This document shows positions 1 through 8,151 of a stretch of 64,000 nt of DNA, in pieces. The position numbers and the translations under genes were made by a program. Position 1 is the first letter of the stretch. Each line of letters starts with the position of its first letter. The notes beneath the pieces were generated by a model, which had not been told where the DNA came from, did not search any database, and was given only the letters and a program-made list of their open reading frames with translations. Origin of the DNA: Streptomyces sp. NRRL S-455 (GTDB lineage: Bacteria; Actinomycetota; Actinomycetes; Streptomycetales; Streptomycetaceae); assembly GCF_000717875.1 (NCBI RefSeq), contig NZ_JOCT01000021.1, forward strand, positions 62,001-126,000. Direction: 5' to 3'.

Positions 1-53
1 ACGCGGGCGGCGCGACCGGCGTCGTCGGCGGCGGCGCGGGCGGCGAGGGCTGA
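1..53 (+). CDS. 3' end of an unidentified protein (partial)
   Basis: An open frame enters from the window edge and ends at TGA 51-53. The visible residues are Gly/Ala-rich (GGATGVVGGGAGGEG), a plausible low-complexity C-terminus. It is followed by a strong terminator hairpin, which supports a real gene ending here. Nothing visible identifies its function. Confidence 0.4.
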   Translation, partial: AGGATGVVGGGAGGEG

Positions 54-82
54 CCCCGGCGGCAGCGGGAAAACGGACGATC

Positions 83-125
83 CATGCGCGCGTGGAGCCC
101 GGAAAACGGGCTCCACGCGCGCATG
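83..125 (+). terminator. Terminator hairpin of the upstream gene
   Basis: A perfect 19-bp inverted repeat (83-101 with 107-125) encloses the loop GAAAA. There is no long T-tract, which is usual for Streptomyces terminators. It separates the left-edge gene from the bkd operon. Confidence 0.85.
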
Positions 126-243
126 CGTTTCGCCGCGCCGACAAGTGAACTCTTCCCGTGACCTGGGTCACCGGGTTAACGTGCGGTAGCTCCGGCCTCC
201 TGCAAGGCTGTGACCAGGGCCCCTTCGAAGCCTTCCCGATTTA

Positions 244-257
244 CTTGGAAATCCAAG
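244..257. promoter_or_regulatory. Palindromic site upstream of bkdA (candidate Lrp-type operator)
   Basis: CTTGGAAATCCAAG is a 6-bp inverted repeat with a 2-bp centre, in a locally AT-richer stretch about 230 bp before the bkdA start. Streptomyces bkd genes are known to be controlled by the Lrp/AsnC-type regulator BkdR. Assigning this site to it is inference. Confidence 0.3.
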
Positions 258-405
258 CAAAATCGCAGGTCAGATGGGGTTTCACAGACATGTGGCGCAC
301 TGGGTAACGTGCCTTTTGCAGGGCGCTCGCCGGGGCACCTGTCACGCCTGTTCCCGGCCGAGTGGCACCCACCCCGTGCCCCGGTGGCCGAGAACAGGTG
401 AGCCG

Positions 406-440
406 CTCCCCCAAGCTCAAAAGAGCAGGGGGGACCCCCA
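406..440. repeat. Streptomyces interspersed palindromic repeat, copy 1 (short form)
   Basis: CTCCCCCAAGCTC, a short AAAA loop, then GAGCAGGGGGGACCCCCA. The arms pair as CCCCC/GCTC with GAGC/GGGGG. The same flanks occur in the longer copy at 8073-8116. It lies in the 5' region of bkdA, about 50 bp before its start codon, so it may affect the leader. Confidence 0.6.
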
Positions 441-484
441 GGCCTACCGGCAACCCCGTGGCCCGGACCGACGGAGGAGCACAC

Positions 485-1690
485 GTGACCGTGGAGAGCA
501 CTGCCGCGCGCACACCGCGACGCAGCGCCGGAAGCAAGGCCGGCACCACCGGCACCAAGCGCACCACCCGCACCACCGCCAAGAAGGACGCCGGCGCGAC
601 GAAGGGCACCGAGCCCCAGCTCGTCCAGCTGCTGACGCCCGAAGGCAAGCGGGTCAAGAACGCCGAGTACGACAAGTACGTCGCCGGTGTCACCCCGGAA
701 GAGCTCCGCGGCCTCTACCGCGACATGGTGCTCACCCGCCGCTTCGACGCCGAGGCCACCTCCCTGCAGCGCCAGGGCGAGCTGGGCCTCTGGGCCTCCC
801 TGCTCGGCCAGGAGGCCGCCCAGATCGGCTCCGGCCGGGCCCTGCGTGACGACGACTACGTCTTCCCCACCTACCGCGAGCACGGCGTCGCCTGGTGCCG
901 CGGGGTGAACCCGACCAACCTGCTCGGCATGTTCCGCGGGGTGAACAACGGCGGCTGGGACCCGAACAGCAACAACTTCCACCTGTACACCATCGTCATC
1001 GGCTCCCAGACGCTGCACGCCACCGGCTACGCCATGGGCGTCGCCAAGGACGGCACGGACAGCGCGGTGATCGCCTACTTCGGCGACGGCGCCTCCAGCC
1101 AGGGCGACGTGGCCGAGTCGTTCACCTTCTCCGCGGTCTACAACGCCCCCGTCGTGTTCTTCTGCCAGAACAACCAGTGGGCCATCTCCGAGCCCACCGA
1201 GAAGCAGTCCCGCGTCCCGATCTACCAGCGCGCCCAGGGCTTCGGCTTCCCGGGCGTCCGGGTCGACGGCAACGACGTGCTCGGCTGCCTCGCGGTCACC
1301 CGCTGGGCCCTGGAGCGGGCCCGCAGCGGCGAGGGCCCGACCCTCGTCGAGGCGTTCACCTACCGCATGGGCGCCCACACCACCTCCGACGACCCCACCC
1401 GCTACCGGGGCGACGAGGAGCGCCAGGCCTGGGAGGCCAAGGACCCGATCCTGCGCCTTCGCCGCTATCTGGAGGCGTCAAACCACGCGGACGAGGGATT
1501 CTTCGCGGAACTGGAGGCCGAGTCCGAGGCGTTGGGCAAACGAGTGCGCGAGGCGGTCCGTGCCATGCCGGACCCGGACCACTTCGCCATCTTCGAGAAC
1601 GTCTACGCGGACGGGCACGCGCTGGTCGACGAGGAGCGCGCCCAGTTCGCCGCGTACCAGGCGGCGTTCGCCGACGAGGGGGACAACTGA
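485..1690 (+). CDS. bkdA: Branched-chain 2-oxo acid dehydrogenase E1 alpha subunit
   Basis: This is the thiamine-diphosphate E1 alpha subunit, which decarboxylates branched-chain 2-oxo acids and so supplies branched acyl-CoA starters for fatty acids and polyketides. The GTG start at 485 follows GGAGG (473-477), giving 401 aa. The open frame extends to an ATG at 362 but has no ribosome site there. The first ~45 residues are a basic Thr/Lys/Arg/Ala-rich extension. The ThDP/Mg motif is clear: GDGASSQGD near residue 200 to QNNQ near 230. It is the first gene of a bkdA-bkdB-bkdC operon, with bkdB starting 1 bp after its stop. No E3 gene is present, so lipoamide dehydrogenase must come from elsewhere. 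A pyruvate dehydrogenase-like specificity cannot be excluded from sequence alone. Confidence 0.92.
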   Translation: MTVESTAARTPRRSAGSKAGTTGTKRTTRTTAKKDAGATKGTEPQLVQLLTPEGKRVKNAEYDKYVAGVTPEELRGLYRDMVLTRRFDAEATSLQRQGELGLWASLLGQEAAQIGSGRALRDDDYVFPTYREHGVAWCRGVNPTNLLGMFRGVNNGGWDPNSNNFHLYTIVIGSQTLHATGYAMGVAKDGTDSAVIAYFGDGASSQGDVAESFTFSAVYNAPVVFFCQNNQWAISEPTEKQSRVPIYQRAQGFGFPGVRVDGNDVLGCLAVTRWALERARSGEGPTLVEAFTYRMGAHTTSDDPTRYRGDEERQAWEAKDPILRLRRYLEASNHADEGFFAELEAESEALGKRVREAVRAMPDPDHFAIFENVYADGHALVDEERAQFAAYQAAFADEGDN

Positions 1691-1691
1691 C

Positions 1692-2669
1692 ATGGCTGAG
1701 AAGCTGGCTTTGGCCAAGGCGATCAACGAGTCGCTGCGCCGCGCCCTGGAGTCCGACGACAAGGTCCTGATCATGGGCGAGGACGTCGGCAAGCTCGGCG
1801 GCGTCTTCCGGGTGACGGACGGGCTGCAGAAGGACTTCGGCGAGAGCCGCGTCATCGACACCCCCCTCGCCGAGTCGGGCATCGTCGGCACGGCGATCGG
1901 CCTGGCCCTGCGCGGCTACCGCCCCGTGGTGGAGATCCAGTTCGACGGCTTCGTCTTCCCGGCCTACGACCAGATCGTCACACAGCTCGCGAAGATGCAC
2001 GCCCGCTCGCTGGGCAAGGTCAAGATGCCGGTCGTCGTCCGTATCCCGTACGGCGGTGGCATCGGCGCGGTGGAGCACCACTCGGAGTCCCCCGAGTCCC
2101 TGTTCGCGCACGTTGCGGGCCTGAAGATCGTCAGCCCCTCGAACGCGTCGGACGCCTACTGGATGATGCAGCAGGCCATCCAGAGCGACGACCCGGTGAT
2201 CTTCTTCGAGCCCAAGCGCCGCTACTGGGACAAGGGCGAGGTCAACACGGAGGCGATCCCGGACCCGCTGCACAAGGCGGCCGTGGTGCGCCCCGGCACC
2301 GACCTGACCCTCGCCGCCTACGGTCCGATGGTGAAGCTCTGTCAGGAGGTCGCGGACGCGGCCGCCGAGGAGGGCAAGAGCCTCGAGGTCCTGGACCTGC
2401 GCTCGGTCTCCCCGATCGACTTCGACTCGATCCAGGCGTCGGTGGAGAAGACGCGCCGTCTGGTCGTCGTGCACGAGGCCCCGGTGTTCTTCGGCTCCGG
2501 CGCGGAGATCGCCGCCCGGATCACGGAGCGCTGCTTCTACCACCTGGAGGCCCCCGTACTCCGGGTCGGCGGCTACCACGCGCCCTACCCGCCGGCCCGC
2601 CTGGAGGAGGAGTACCTGCCGAACCTGGACCGGGTACTGGATGCCGTCGACCGCTCGCTGGCGTACTGA
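1692..2669 (+). CDS. bkdB: Branched-chain 2-oxo acid dehydrogenase E1 beta subunit
   Basis: A 325-aa transketolase-type beta subunit that pairs with the preceding E1 alpha to form the active decarboxylase. ATG at 1692 lies 1 bp after the bkdA stop, implying coupled translation. Family signatures include MGEDVGKLGGVFRVTDGL, EIQFDGFVFPAYDQI and the PYGGGIGAVEHHSES segment, followed by the C-terminal transketolase domain (LEVLDLRSVSPID). Length and motifs match the family with no sign of damage. The downstream E2 gene starts 10 bp after its stop. Confidence 0.93.
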   Translation: MAEKLALAKAINESLRRALESDDKVLIMGEDVGKLGGVFRVTDGLQKDFGESRVIDTPLAESGIVGTAIGLALRGYRPVVEIQFDGFVFPAYDQIVTQLAKMHARSLGKVKMPVVVRIPYGGGIGAVEHHSESPESLFAHVAGLKIVSPSNASDAYWMMQQAIQSDDPVIFFEPKRRYWDKGEVNTEAIPDPLHKAAVVRPGTDLTLAAYGPMVKLCQEVADAAAEEGKSLEVLDLRSVSPIDFDSIQASVEKTRRLVVVHEAPVFFGSGAEIAARITERCFYHLEAPVLRVGGYHAPYPPARLEEEYLPNLDRVLDAVDRSLAY

Positions 2670-2679
2670 GGAGAGGGTC

Positions 2680-4080
2680 GTGACGACGATGACGGAAGCG
2701 TCCGTACGCGAGTTCAAGATGCCCGACGTGGGCGAGGGACTCACCGAGGCCGAGATCCTCAAGTGGTACGTCCAGCCCGGTGACACCGTCACCGACGGCC
2801 AGGCGGTGTGCGAGGTCGAGACGGCGAAGGCGGCCGTCGAGCTGCCCATCCCCTACGACGGCGTGGTCCGGGAGCTGCACTTCCCGGAGGGCTCCACGGT
2901 CGACGTGGGCACGGCGATCATCGCGGTGGAGGTGGGCGGAGGGGCCGCGCCGGCCGAGCCGCAGCCGGAGCCCGCCAAGGCCCTCGAAGAGCCGAAGGCG
3001 GAAGGCTCCGGCCGACAGCCGGTCCTGGTGGGTTACGGGGTGGCGACCTCGTCCACCCGCCGCCGCCCCCGCAAGGGCCCGGAGGTCCCGGTCCAGCAGG
3101 CCTCGACAGCGATCCAGACGGAGCTGAACGGCCACACACCGACGGCTCCGGCCGCACCCGCCCCGGCCGGCGCGGACCGCCCGCTGGCCAAGCCCCCCGT
3201 CCGCAAGCTGGCCAAGGACCTCGGCGTCGACCTGACGACAGTCGTCCCGAGCGGCCCGGACGGCATCATCACGCGGGAGGACGTGCACGCGGCGGTGGCC
3301 GCAGCCGCCCCGGCGGCCCCCGAGCAGCCGTCGGAGCCCGCCCCGGCCGCCGCCCCGGCCCCGGCGTCGTACGACACCGCCCGCGAGACCCGCATCCCGA
3401 TCAAGGGCGTCCGCAAGGCGACGGCGGCGGCGATGGTCGGCTCGGCGTTCACCGCGCCGCATGTCACGGAGTTCGTGACGGTCGACGTGACGCGCACGCT
3501 GAAGCTGGTCGAGGAGCTGAAGGAGGACAAGGAGTTCGCGGGCCTGCGCGTGAACCCCCTCCTGCTGATCGCCAAGGCGCTGCTCGTCGCGATCAGGCGT
3601 CACCCGGAGATCAACGCCTCCTGGGACGAGGCCGCCCAGGAGATCGTGGTCAAGCACTACGTGAACCTGGGCATCGCGGCGGCGACCCCGCGCGGACTGA
3701 TCGTGCCGAACATCAAGGACGCGCACGCCAAGACGCTGCCGCAGCTGGCCGAGTCGCTGGGCGAGCTGGTGTCGACGGCGCGGGACGGCAAGACGTCCCC
3801 GGCGGCCATGCAGGGCGGCACGGTGACGATCACCAACGTCGGCGTCTTCGGTGTCGACACGGGCACGCCGATCCTCAACCCGGGCGAGTCCGCGATCCTC
3901 GCGGTCGGCGCGATCAAGCCGCAGCCGTGGGTCCACAAGGGCAAGGTGAAGCCCCGTCAGGTCACCACCCTGGCGCTCTCCTTCGACCACCGCCTGGTCG
4001 ACGGCGAGCTGGGCTCGAAGGTCCTGGCCGACGTGGCGGCGATCCTGGAGCAGCCGAAGCGCCTGATCACCTGGGCGTGA
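2680..4080 (+). CDS. bkdC: Branched-chain 2-oxo acid dehydrogenase E2 (dihydrolipoyl acyltransferase)
   Basis: The E2 core transfers the acyl group from E1 to CoA through a swinging lipoyl arm. The protein has 466 aa from GTG 2680, with GAGGAG at 2668-2673 as ribosome site; ATG 2689 is an alternative. Domains in order: lipoyl domain (residues ~10-85) with the lipoylation motif ETAKA, Lys near 50; an Ala/Pro/Glu linker; an E3/E1-binding domain (~170-205, RKLAKDLGVDL...GIITREDV); a second Ala/Pro linker; and the catalytic domain with the HxxxDG motif in SFDHRLVDGELG near residue 437. It is the last gene of the operon and is followed by a 17-bp-stem terminator. Confidence 0.94.
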   Translation: MTTMTEASVREFKMPDVGEGLTEAEILKWYVQPGDTVTDGQAVCEVETAKAAVELPIPYDGVVRELHFPEGSTVDVGTAIIAVEVGGGAAPAEPQPEPAKALEEPKAEGSGRQPVLVGYGVATSSTRRRPRKGPEVPVQQASTAIQTELNGHTPTAPAAPAPAGADRPLAKPPVRKLAKDLGVDLTTVVPSGPDGIITREDVHAAVAAAAPAAPEQPSEPAPAAAPAPASYDTARETRIPIKGVRKATAAAMVGSAFTAPHVTEFVTVDVTRTLKLVEELKEDKEFAGLRVNPLLLIAKALLVAIRRHPEINASWDEAAQEIVVKHYVNLGIAAATPRGLIVPNIKDAHAKTLPQLAESLGELVSTARDGKTSPAAMQGGTVTITNVGVFGVDTGTPILNPGESAILAVGAIKPQPWVHKGKVKPRQVTTLALSFDHRLVDGELGSKVLADVAAILEQPKRLITWA

Positions 4081-4088
4081 GGGGCAGC

Positions 4089-4127
4089 GAAGGGGGGCTC
4101 GCCGCCGGCTGCGGCGAGCCCCCCTTC
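4089..4127. terminator. Terminator between bkdC and the DD-peptidase gene
   Basis: A perfect 17-bp stem (4089-4105 with 4111-4127) has the 5-nt loop CGGCT. It is placed between convergent genes, so it probably works in both directions. Confidence 0.85.
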
Positions 4128-4153
4128 GTCGTGCCTGTCCTACCGTGCCTGTC

Positions 4154-5056
4154 CTACCTGGTGAAGCCGTAGTTGAGCAGCTTCGTCGCGTCCGACTTGC
4201 GCGTGGGCCCGTCGGTCGAGGCGAGAACCGTGCCGATGACCGTCTTGCCGTTCCGGGTGGCGGCGAAGACCAGGCAGTACCCCGCCTCCGGGCCGGAACC
4301 GGTCTTCACACCGATCGCGCCGCTGTAGCTGCTGAGCAGCGGGTTGGTGTTCTCCCACGGGGCCATCGTCCGCGTGCCGCCGGACTTCGTGGTCGTCTTC
4401 GCCGTGTACTTCTTCGTCTTGACGACCGTGCGGAACGTGGAGTTCTTCATCGCCGCGCTCGCGAGCTTCGTCAGGTCGCGCGGCGTGGAGTAGTTGCTGC
4501 CCCTGCCGATGCCGTCGAACGAGTCGAAGTTGGTGTTCTTCAGGCCCAGTTCCTTGGCGGTGGTGTTCATCTTGCCGATGAACGACTGCACGCGCTTCGC
4601 CCGCGTCGAGCCCGAGCCGAACTTGTCGGCGAGCGCGTACGCCGCGTCGCAGCCGGACGGCAGCATCAGCCCGTAGAGCAGCTGGCGGACGGTGACCTTG
4701 TCTCCGACGATCAGCTTGGCGTTGGACGCCCAGTTGTTGTCGACGATGTAGTCGCTGTACGCCTTCTGGATCGTGACCTTGCTGTCCAGGTTGAGGTTCG
4801 ACTGCTTCAGCACCACCAGAGCGGTCATGATCTTGGTGGTCGAGCCGGTCGAGCGGCGCGTGTCGGCCGCCTTGGTGTAAAGCGACTTGCCGGTCGCGTT
4901 GTTCATCACGTAGCCGCCCTTGGCGGCGATGGAGGGCGCCGAGGCGGCAGCCTGCGCCGGCGCGACGGTGAGGGCTCCGGTCGTGAGCATGGCGCCGGTG
5001 GTCACGGCGACGGCCGCAGCTCTGCGGAGACGGGTGCCCTTAATGCCGGTTATCAA
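4154..5056 (-). CDS. Serine DD-transpeptidase/DD-carboxypeptidase (S11, Streptomyces K15 type)
   Basis: A secreted penicillin-binding enzyme acting on peptidoglycan D-Ala-D-Ala stems. From the TTG at 5056 the protein has 300 aa: signal peptide ~1-36 (basic start, hydrophobic core, APAQA cleavage region), then S72-T-T-K75, then SGC (in LPSGCDAAYA), then KTGSG. The unusual second motif SGC in place of SxN is the hallmark of the Streptomyces K15 DD-transpeptidase, and long blocks such as LNLDSKVTIQKAYSDY resemble it. The open frame continues to 5128 without a better start; the TTG is chosen from signal-peptide placement and the weak ribosome site GGGG, so the start is uncertain. It is convergent with bkdC. 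Confidence 0.9.
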   Translation of the reverse strand: MITGIKGTRLRRAAAVAVTTGAMLTTGALTVAPAQAAASAPSIAAKGGYVMNNATGKSLYTKAADTRRSTGSTTKIMTALVVLKQSNLNLDSKVTIQKAYSDYIVDNNWASNAKLIVGDKVTVRQLLYGLMLPSGCDAAYALADKFGSGSTRAKRVQSFIGKMNTTAKELGLKNTNFDSFDGIGRGSNYSTPRDLTKLASAAMKNSTFRTVVKTKKYTAKTTTKSGGTRTMAPWENTNPLLSSYSGAIGVKTGSGPEAGYCLVFAATRNGKTVIGTVLASTDGPTRKSDATKLLNYGFTR

Positions 5057-5264
5057 AGGAAATACCCCGATTGTCTGAATGCCCCTACGGTGCGGCCGGG
5101 TTGAGGACGAGGGGAAAGGGGGCCGCACGTGTCTGACTCGTAACTAGCACAGTTGGTGGTGCCCCGGTCCAGCAGGGCCACGAGTTTGCCGCAGATGTGT
5201 GACATTCGCGTCCGGATCCTGGACGGATCCCGTCATGTGTACCTGTTGTATCTATGCTGTCGGC

Positions 5265-5915
5265 ATGACCCTGTCCGTGAAGCAGCCTCCCGCCGCCGAC
5301 CGCGTCTACAGCCACGTCAAGCAGGGCGTCCTGGAGCGCCGTTACGAGGGCGGGACGCTCCTCACCGAGGGCGAGCTCGCCGAGGCCGTCGGGGTCTCGC
5401 GCACACCGGTGCGCGAGGCGCTGCTGCGGCTGGAGGTCGAGGGTCTGATCAGGCTCTACCCGAAGAAGGGCGCCCTCGTCCTGCCCGTCTCCGCCCAGGA
5501 GATCGCCGACGTCGTGGAGACGCGGCTGCTCGTCGAGGAGCACGCGGCCCGCAAGGCCGTACCCGCGCCCGCCGGGCTCATCGAGCGCCTCGAGGAACTC
5601 CTGGCCCGGCAGAAGAGGCAGGCCGCCGCCGGAGACCTGGCCGCCGCCGCCGTCACCGACCGCTGCTTCCACGCCGAGATCGTCCGCAGCGGCGGCAACG
5701 AGATCCTCTCCCGCCTCTACGACCAGCTGCGCGACCGTCAACTGCGCATGGGTGTCGCCGTCATGCACTCCCATCCCGACCGGATCGCCAAGACCCTCGC
5801 CGAGCACGAGGAGATCCTCGACGCGCTGCGCGCCGGGGACGCCGAGGCGGCCGTCGGGGTCGTCCACCGGCACGTCGGCTGGTTCTCGCACCTGGCCCGC
5901 GGGGAGGTCCGATGA
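5265..5915 (+). CDS. GntR-family (FadR/FCD type) transcriptional regulator
   Basis: A 216-aa regulator. The N-terminal winged helix (about residues 12-75) contains LTEGELAEAVGVSRTPVREALLRLEVEGLI, the typical GntR recognition region. The remainder is helical and fits an FCD ligand-binding domain with conserved His/Asp positions (DRCFHAEIVRSGGN, HEEILDAL). Its TGA stop overlaps the ATG of the following MFS transporter (ATGA), so it probably controls and is co-translated with that transporter. The ligand is unknown. Confidence 0.88.
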   Translation: MTLSVKQPPAADRVYSHVKQGVLERRYEGGTLLTEGELAEAVGVSRTPVREALLRLEVEGLIRLYPKKGALVLPVSAQEIADVVETRLLVEEHAARKAVPAPAGLIERLEELLARQKRQAAAGDLAAAAVTDRCFHAEIVRSGGNEILSRLYDQLRDRQLRMGVAVMHSHPDRIAKTLAEHEEILDALRAGDAEAAVGVVHRHVGWFSHLARGEVR

Positions 5916-7207
5916 GTTCCACGACGCTGCCGGGCGACCCTCCGGGCGGCCGGCGGGCCCTGGCCGTCTGGGGCATCGGCGTCTCGGTCTACTTCGTCGC
6001 GGTCATCTTCCGCACGTCCCTGGGCGTCGCCGGACTCGACGCCGCCGACCGCTTCCACGTCAACGCCTCCGCCCTCTCCACCTTCTCCATCCTCCAACTG
6101 CTGGTCTACGCGGGCATGCAGATCCCCGTCGGCCTGCTCGTCGACCGGCTCGGCACCAAGAAGGTGCTGGCGCTCGGCGCCGTGCTGTTCACGGCCGGGC
6201 AACTTGGCTTCGCGTTCTCCCCCTCGTACGGCATGGCGCTCGCCTCCAGGGCGCTGCTCGGCTGCGGTGACGCGCTGACGTTCATCAGCGTGCTGCGGCT
6301 GGGCACCCGGTGGTTCCCGGCCCGGCGCGGGCCGCTCGTCGCCCAGTTCGCCGGCCTGGTCGGCATGGCGGGCAACCTGGTCTCCACGCTGGTCCTGGCC
6401 CGGCTGCTGCACGGCATCGGCTGGACGGCGGCGTTCGCGGGCAGCGCGGCCGCCGGGGCCGTGGTGTTCGTGCTGGTCCTGCTGTTCCTGAAGGACCACC
6501 CGGAGGGCCACGAGCCGGAGCCGCTGCCACACCAGGGCGCGGCGTACGTACGACGCCAGATCGCCGCCTCCTGGCGGGAGCCCGGCACGCGTCTGGGCCT
6601 CTGGGTGCACTTCACGACCCAGTTCCCGGCGATGGTGTTCCTGCTGCTGTGGGGACTGCCGTTCCTCGTCGAGGCACAGGGGCTGTCCCGGGCAACGGCC
6701 GGCGAACTCCTCACCCTCGTCGTGCTCTCGAACATGGTCGTCGGTCTGGTCTACGGCCAGATCATCGCCCGCCACCACGAGGCGCGGCTGCCGCTCGCGC
6801 TCGGCACGGTCGGCACCACGGCGGCCCTGTGGGCGGCGACACTGGCCTACCCCGCCCCGCACGCCCCGATGTGGCTCTTGGTCGTACTGTGCACGGTGCT
6901 CGGGGCGTGCGGGCCCGCGTCGATGATCGGCTTCGACTTCGCCCGTCCGGCCAACCCGCCCGAGCGGCAGGGCACGGCCTCCGGCATCACCAACATGGGC
7001 GGCTTCATCGCCTCCATGACGACACTGTTCGCCGTCGGGGTCCTGCTGGACGCCACCGGCGACGACTACACCGTGGCCTTCTCCGCGGTGTTCGTGCTCC
7101 AGGCCCTCGGGGTCACGCAGATCCTGCGGCTGCGGAAGCGGGCGGCGCGCAGGGAGCGGGAACGGCTGGTGGCGAGCCGGGTGGAGACGGTGCACGTGCC
7201 GGTGTAG
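5912..7207 (+). CDS. MFS transporter
   Basis: A 431-aa integral membrane protein with about 12 hydrophobic segments. The motif A-like loop GLLVDRLGTKKV lies after TM2, and a basic cytoplasmic loop mid-protein (DHPEGHEPEPLPHQGAAYVRR) separates the two halves. The ATG overlaps the stop of the GntR gene, so the pair forms an operon. The substrate cannot be inferred. It is convergent with the methyltransferase gene, whose stop is 1 bp away, and no terminator hairpin separates them. Confidence 0.87.
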   Translation: MSSTTLPGDPPGGRRALAVWGIGVSVYFVAVIFRTSLGVAGLDAADRFHVNASALSTFSILQLLVYAGMQIPVGLLVDRLGTKKVLALGAVLFTAGQLGFAFSPSYGMALASRALLGCGDALTFISVLRLGTRWFPARRGPLVAQFAGLVGMAGNLVSTLVLARLLHGIGWTAAFAGSAAAGAVVFVLVLLFLKDHPEGHEPEPLPHQGAAYVRRQIAASWREPGTRLGLWVHFTTQFPAMVFLLLWGLPFLVEAQGLSRATAGELLTLVVLSNMVVGLVYGQIIARHHEARLPLALGTVGTTAALWAATLAYPAPHAPMWLLVVLCTVLGACGPASMIGFDFARPANPPERQGTASGITNMGGFIASMTTLFAVGVLLDATGDDYTVAFSAVFVLQALGVTQILRLRKRAARRERERLVASRVETVHVPV

Positions 7208-7208
7208 G

Positions 7209-7955
7209 TCACCGGGCCGCCCTCACCGGCACGAGGGTGAGGTACGCGAGTCCGAGGACGCCCCGGTAGGTCAGCCAGGCGGCTCGGTGGCGGTCGACGC
7301 GCCTCCGTGTCTCGGCTGCCAGGGGGTGGCCGGGGTGCTCGGCGAGCCAGACCTCGGCGTCCGCCTGGTACGCCGACTCGAACGCCTCCCATTCGTCGAG
7401 GCTCGCCGTCTCCGTCCACTCCGGCCTGAAACCCGCTTCGATCACCAGGTCCGTGAGGGTCGTGAGGTCGTGGTGGTCGGTGACGGCGGCGTCCGGCCAC
7501 ATGCGGGACAGTTCGGCTTCGGTCGGGGGGCGCTGCCAGAAGCCCTCGCCGAGCAGGACGCGGCCGTGGTCGGTGACCAGGCGGCGGAGTTCGGCGAGGG
7601 CCTTGGGGAGTTGGTCGCCGAGGGCTTGGCTCGCGCCGACGCACAGGACGAGGTCGGCGGGGCCGTGATGGGTGTTGGTGGCTGACTCCTCGAGGAAACG
7701 GGCCCGGTCGGTGAGGCCTCGTTGCTCTGCGGCGTTCCGGCCACGGGCCAGGTCATCGGCGTCGAGGTCGATACCGAGGCCGGTCGCCTCCGGGGTGGCT
7801 TCCAGGACGCGCAGCATCAGCTCGCCCCATCCGCAACCGATGTCCAGGACGGTTGTCGGGGTGTTGCGGGCGAGGCGAGCCACGAGCTGGTCGGCCCGGG
7901 CCTCGGAGAGGGGGCCGTGGAAAGTGAGGCGGCCGGAGCGGCGGGGTGGGGTCAT
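7209..7955 (-). CDS. SAM-dependent class I methyltransferase
   Basis: A 248-aa protein with a Rossmann methyltransferase core: motif I VLDIGCGWGELMLRVLE (about residues 35-52), the acidic residue after beta-2 in GLGIDLDADDL, and a motif IV-like ADLVLCVGASQAL. The C-terminal half (HDLTTLTDLVIEAGF...) resembles ubiE/SmtA-type small-molecule methyltransferases. The substrate is unknown. It stands alone, convergent with the MFS gene. Confidence 0.82.
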   Translation of the reverse strand: MTPPRRSGRLTFHGPLSEARADQLVARLARNTPTTVLDIGCGWGELMLRVLEATPEATGLGIDLDADDLARGRNAAEQRGLTDRARFLEESATNTHHGPADLVLCVGASQALGDQLPKALAELRRLVTDHGRVLLGEGFWQRPPTEAELSRMWPDAAVTDHHDLTTLTDLVIEAGFRPEWTETASLDEWEAFESAYQADAEVWLAEHPGHPLAAETRRRVDRHRAAWLTYRGVLGLAYLTLVPVRAAR

Positions 7956-8055
7956 GGCAGGAGACGCTACGGCGGGGGATGGGGCAGCGGCATGGGGTTT
8001 TCAGGCGATGGGGATGGTGCTCAGGCCGGGTCGGTCCGCATCCCGGCGTTGCGGG

Positions 8056-8130
8056 GTGCCGCTGCGCCCACCCTCCCCCAAGCTCTCGGCTTCGCTCGAG
8101 CAGGGGGGACCCCCATCGCCCCAGCGGCAC
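8056..8130. repeat. Streptomyces interspersed palindromic repeat, copy 2, in a larger inverted repeat
   Basis: The core 8073-8116 runs CCTCCCCCAAGCTCTCGG, TTCG, CTCGAGCAGGGGGGACCCCC. It is flanked by a further inverted pair, GTGCCGCTG (8056-8064) and CAGCGGCAC (8122-8130). It shares both arms with the short copy at 406-440. It fills most of the 196-bp gap between two minus-strand genes and may act as a terminator for the gene ending nearby or be a mobile repeat. Confidence 0.65.
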
Positions 8131-8151
8131 GACTGCCCGCAGTCGAGTGAA

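Noticed and set aside
176..1378. Long minus-strand open frame opposite bkdA
   Set aside because: It is antisense to a clearly conserved E1 alpha gene and has the Val/Ala/Gly-rich composition of a high-GC shadow frame.
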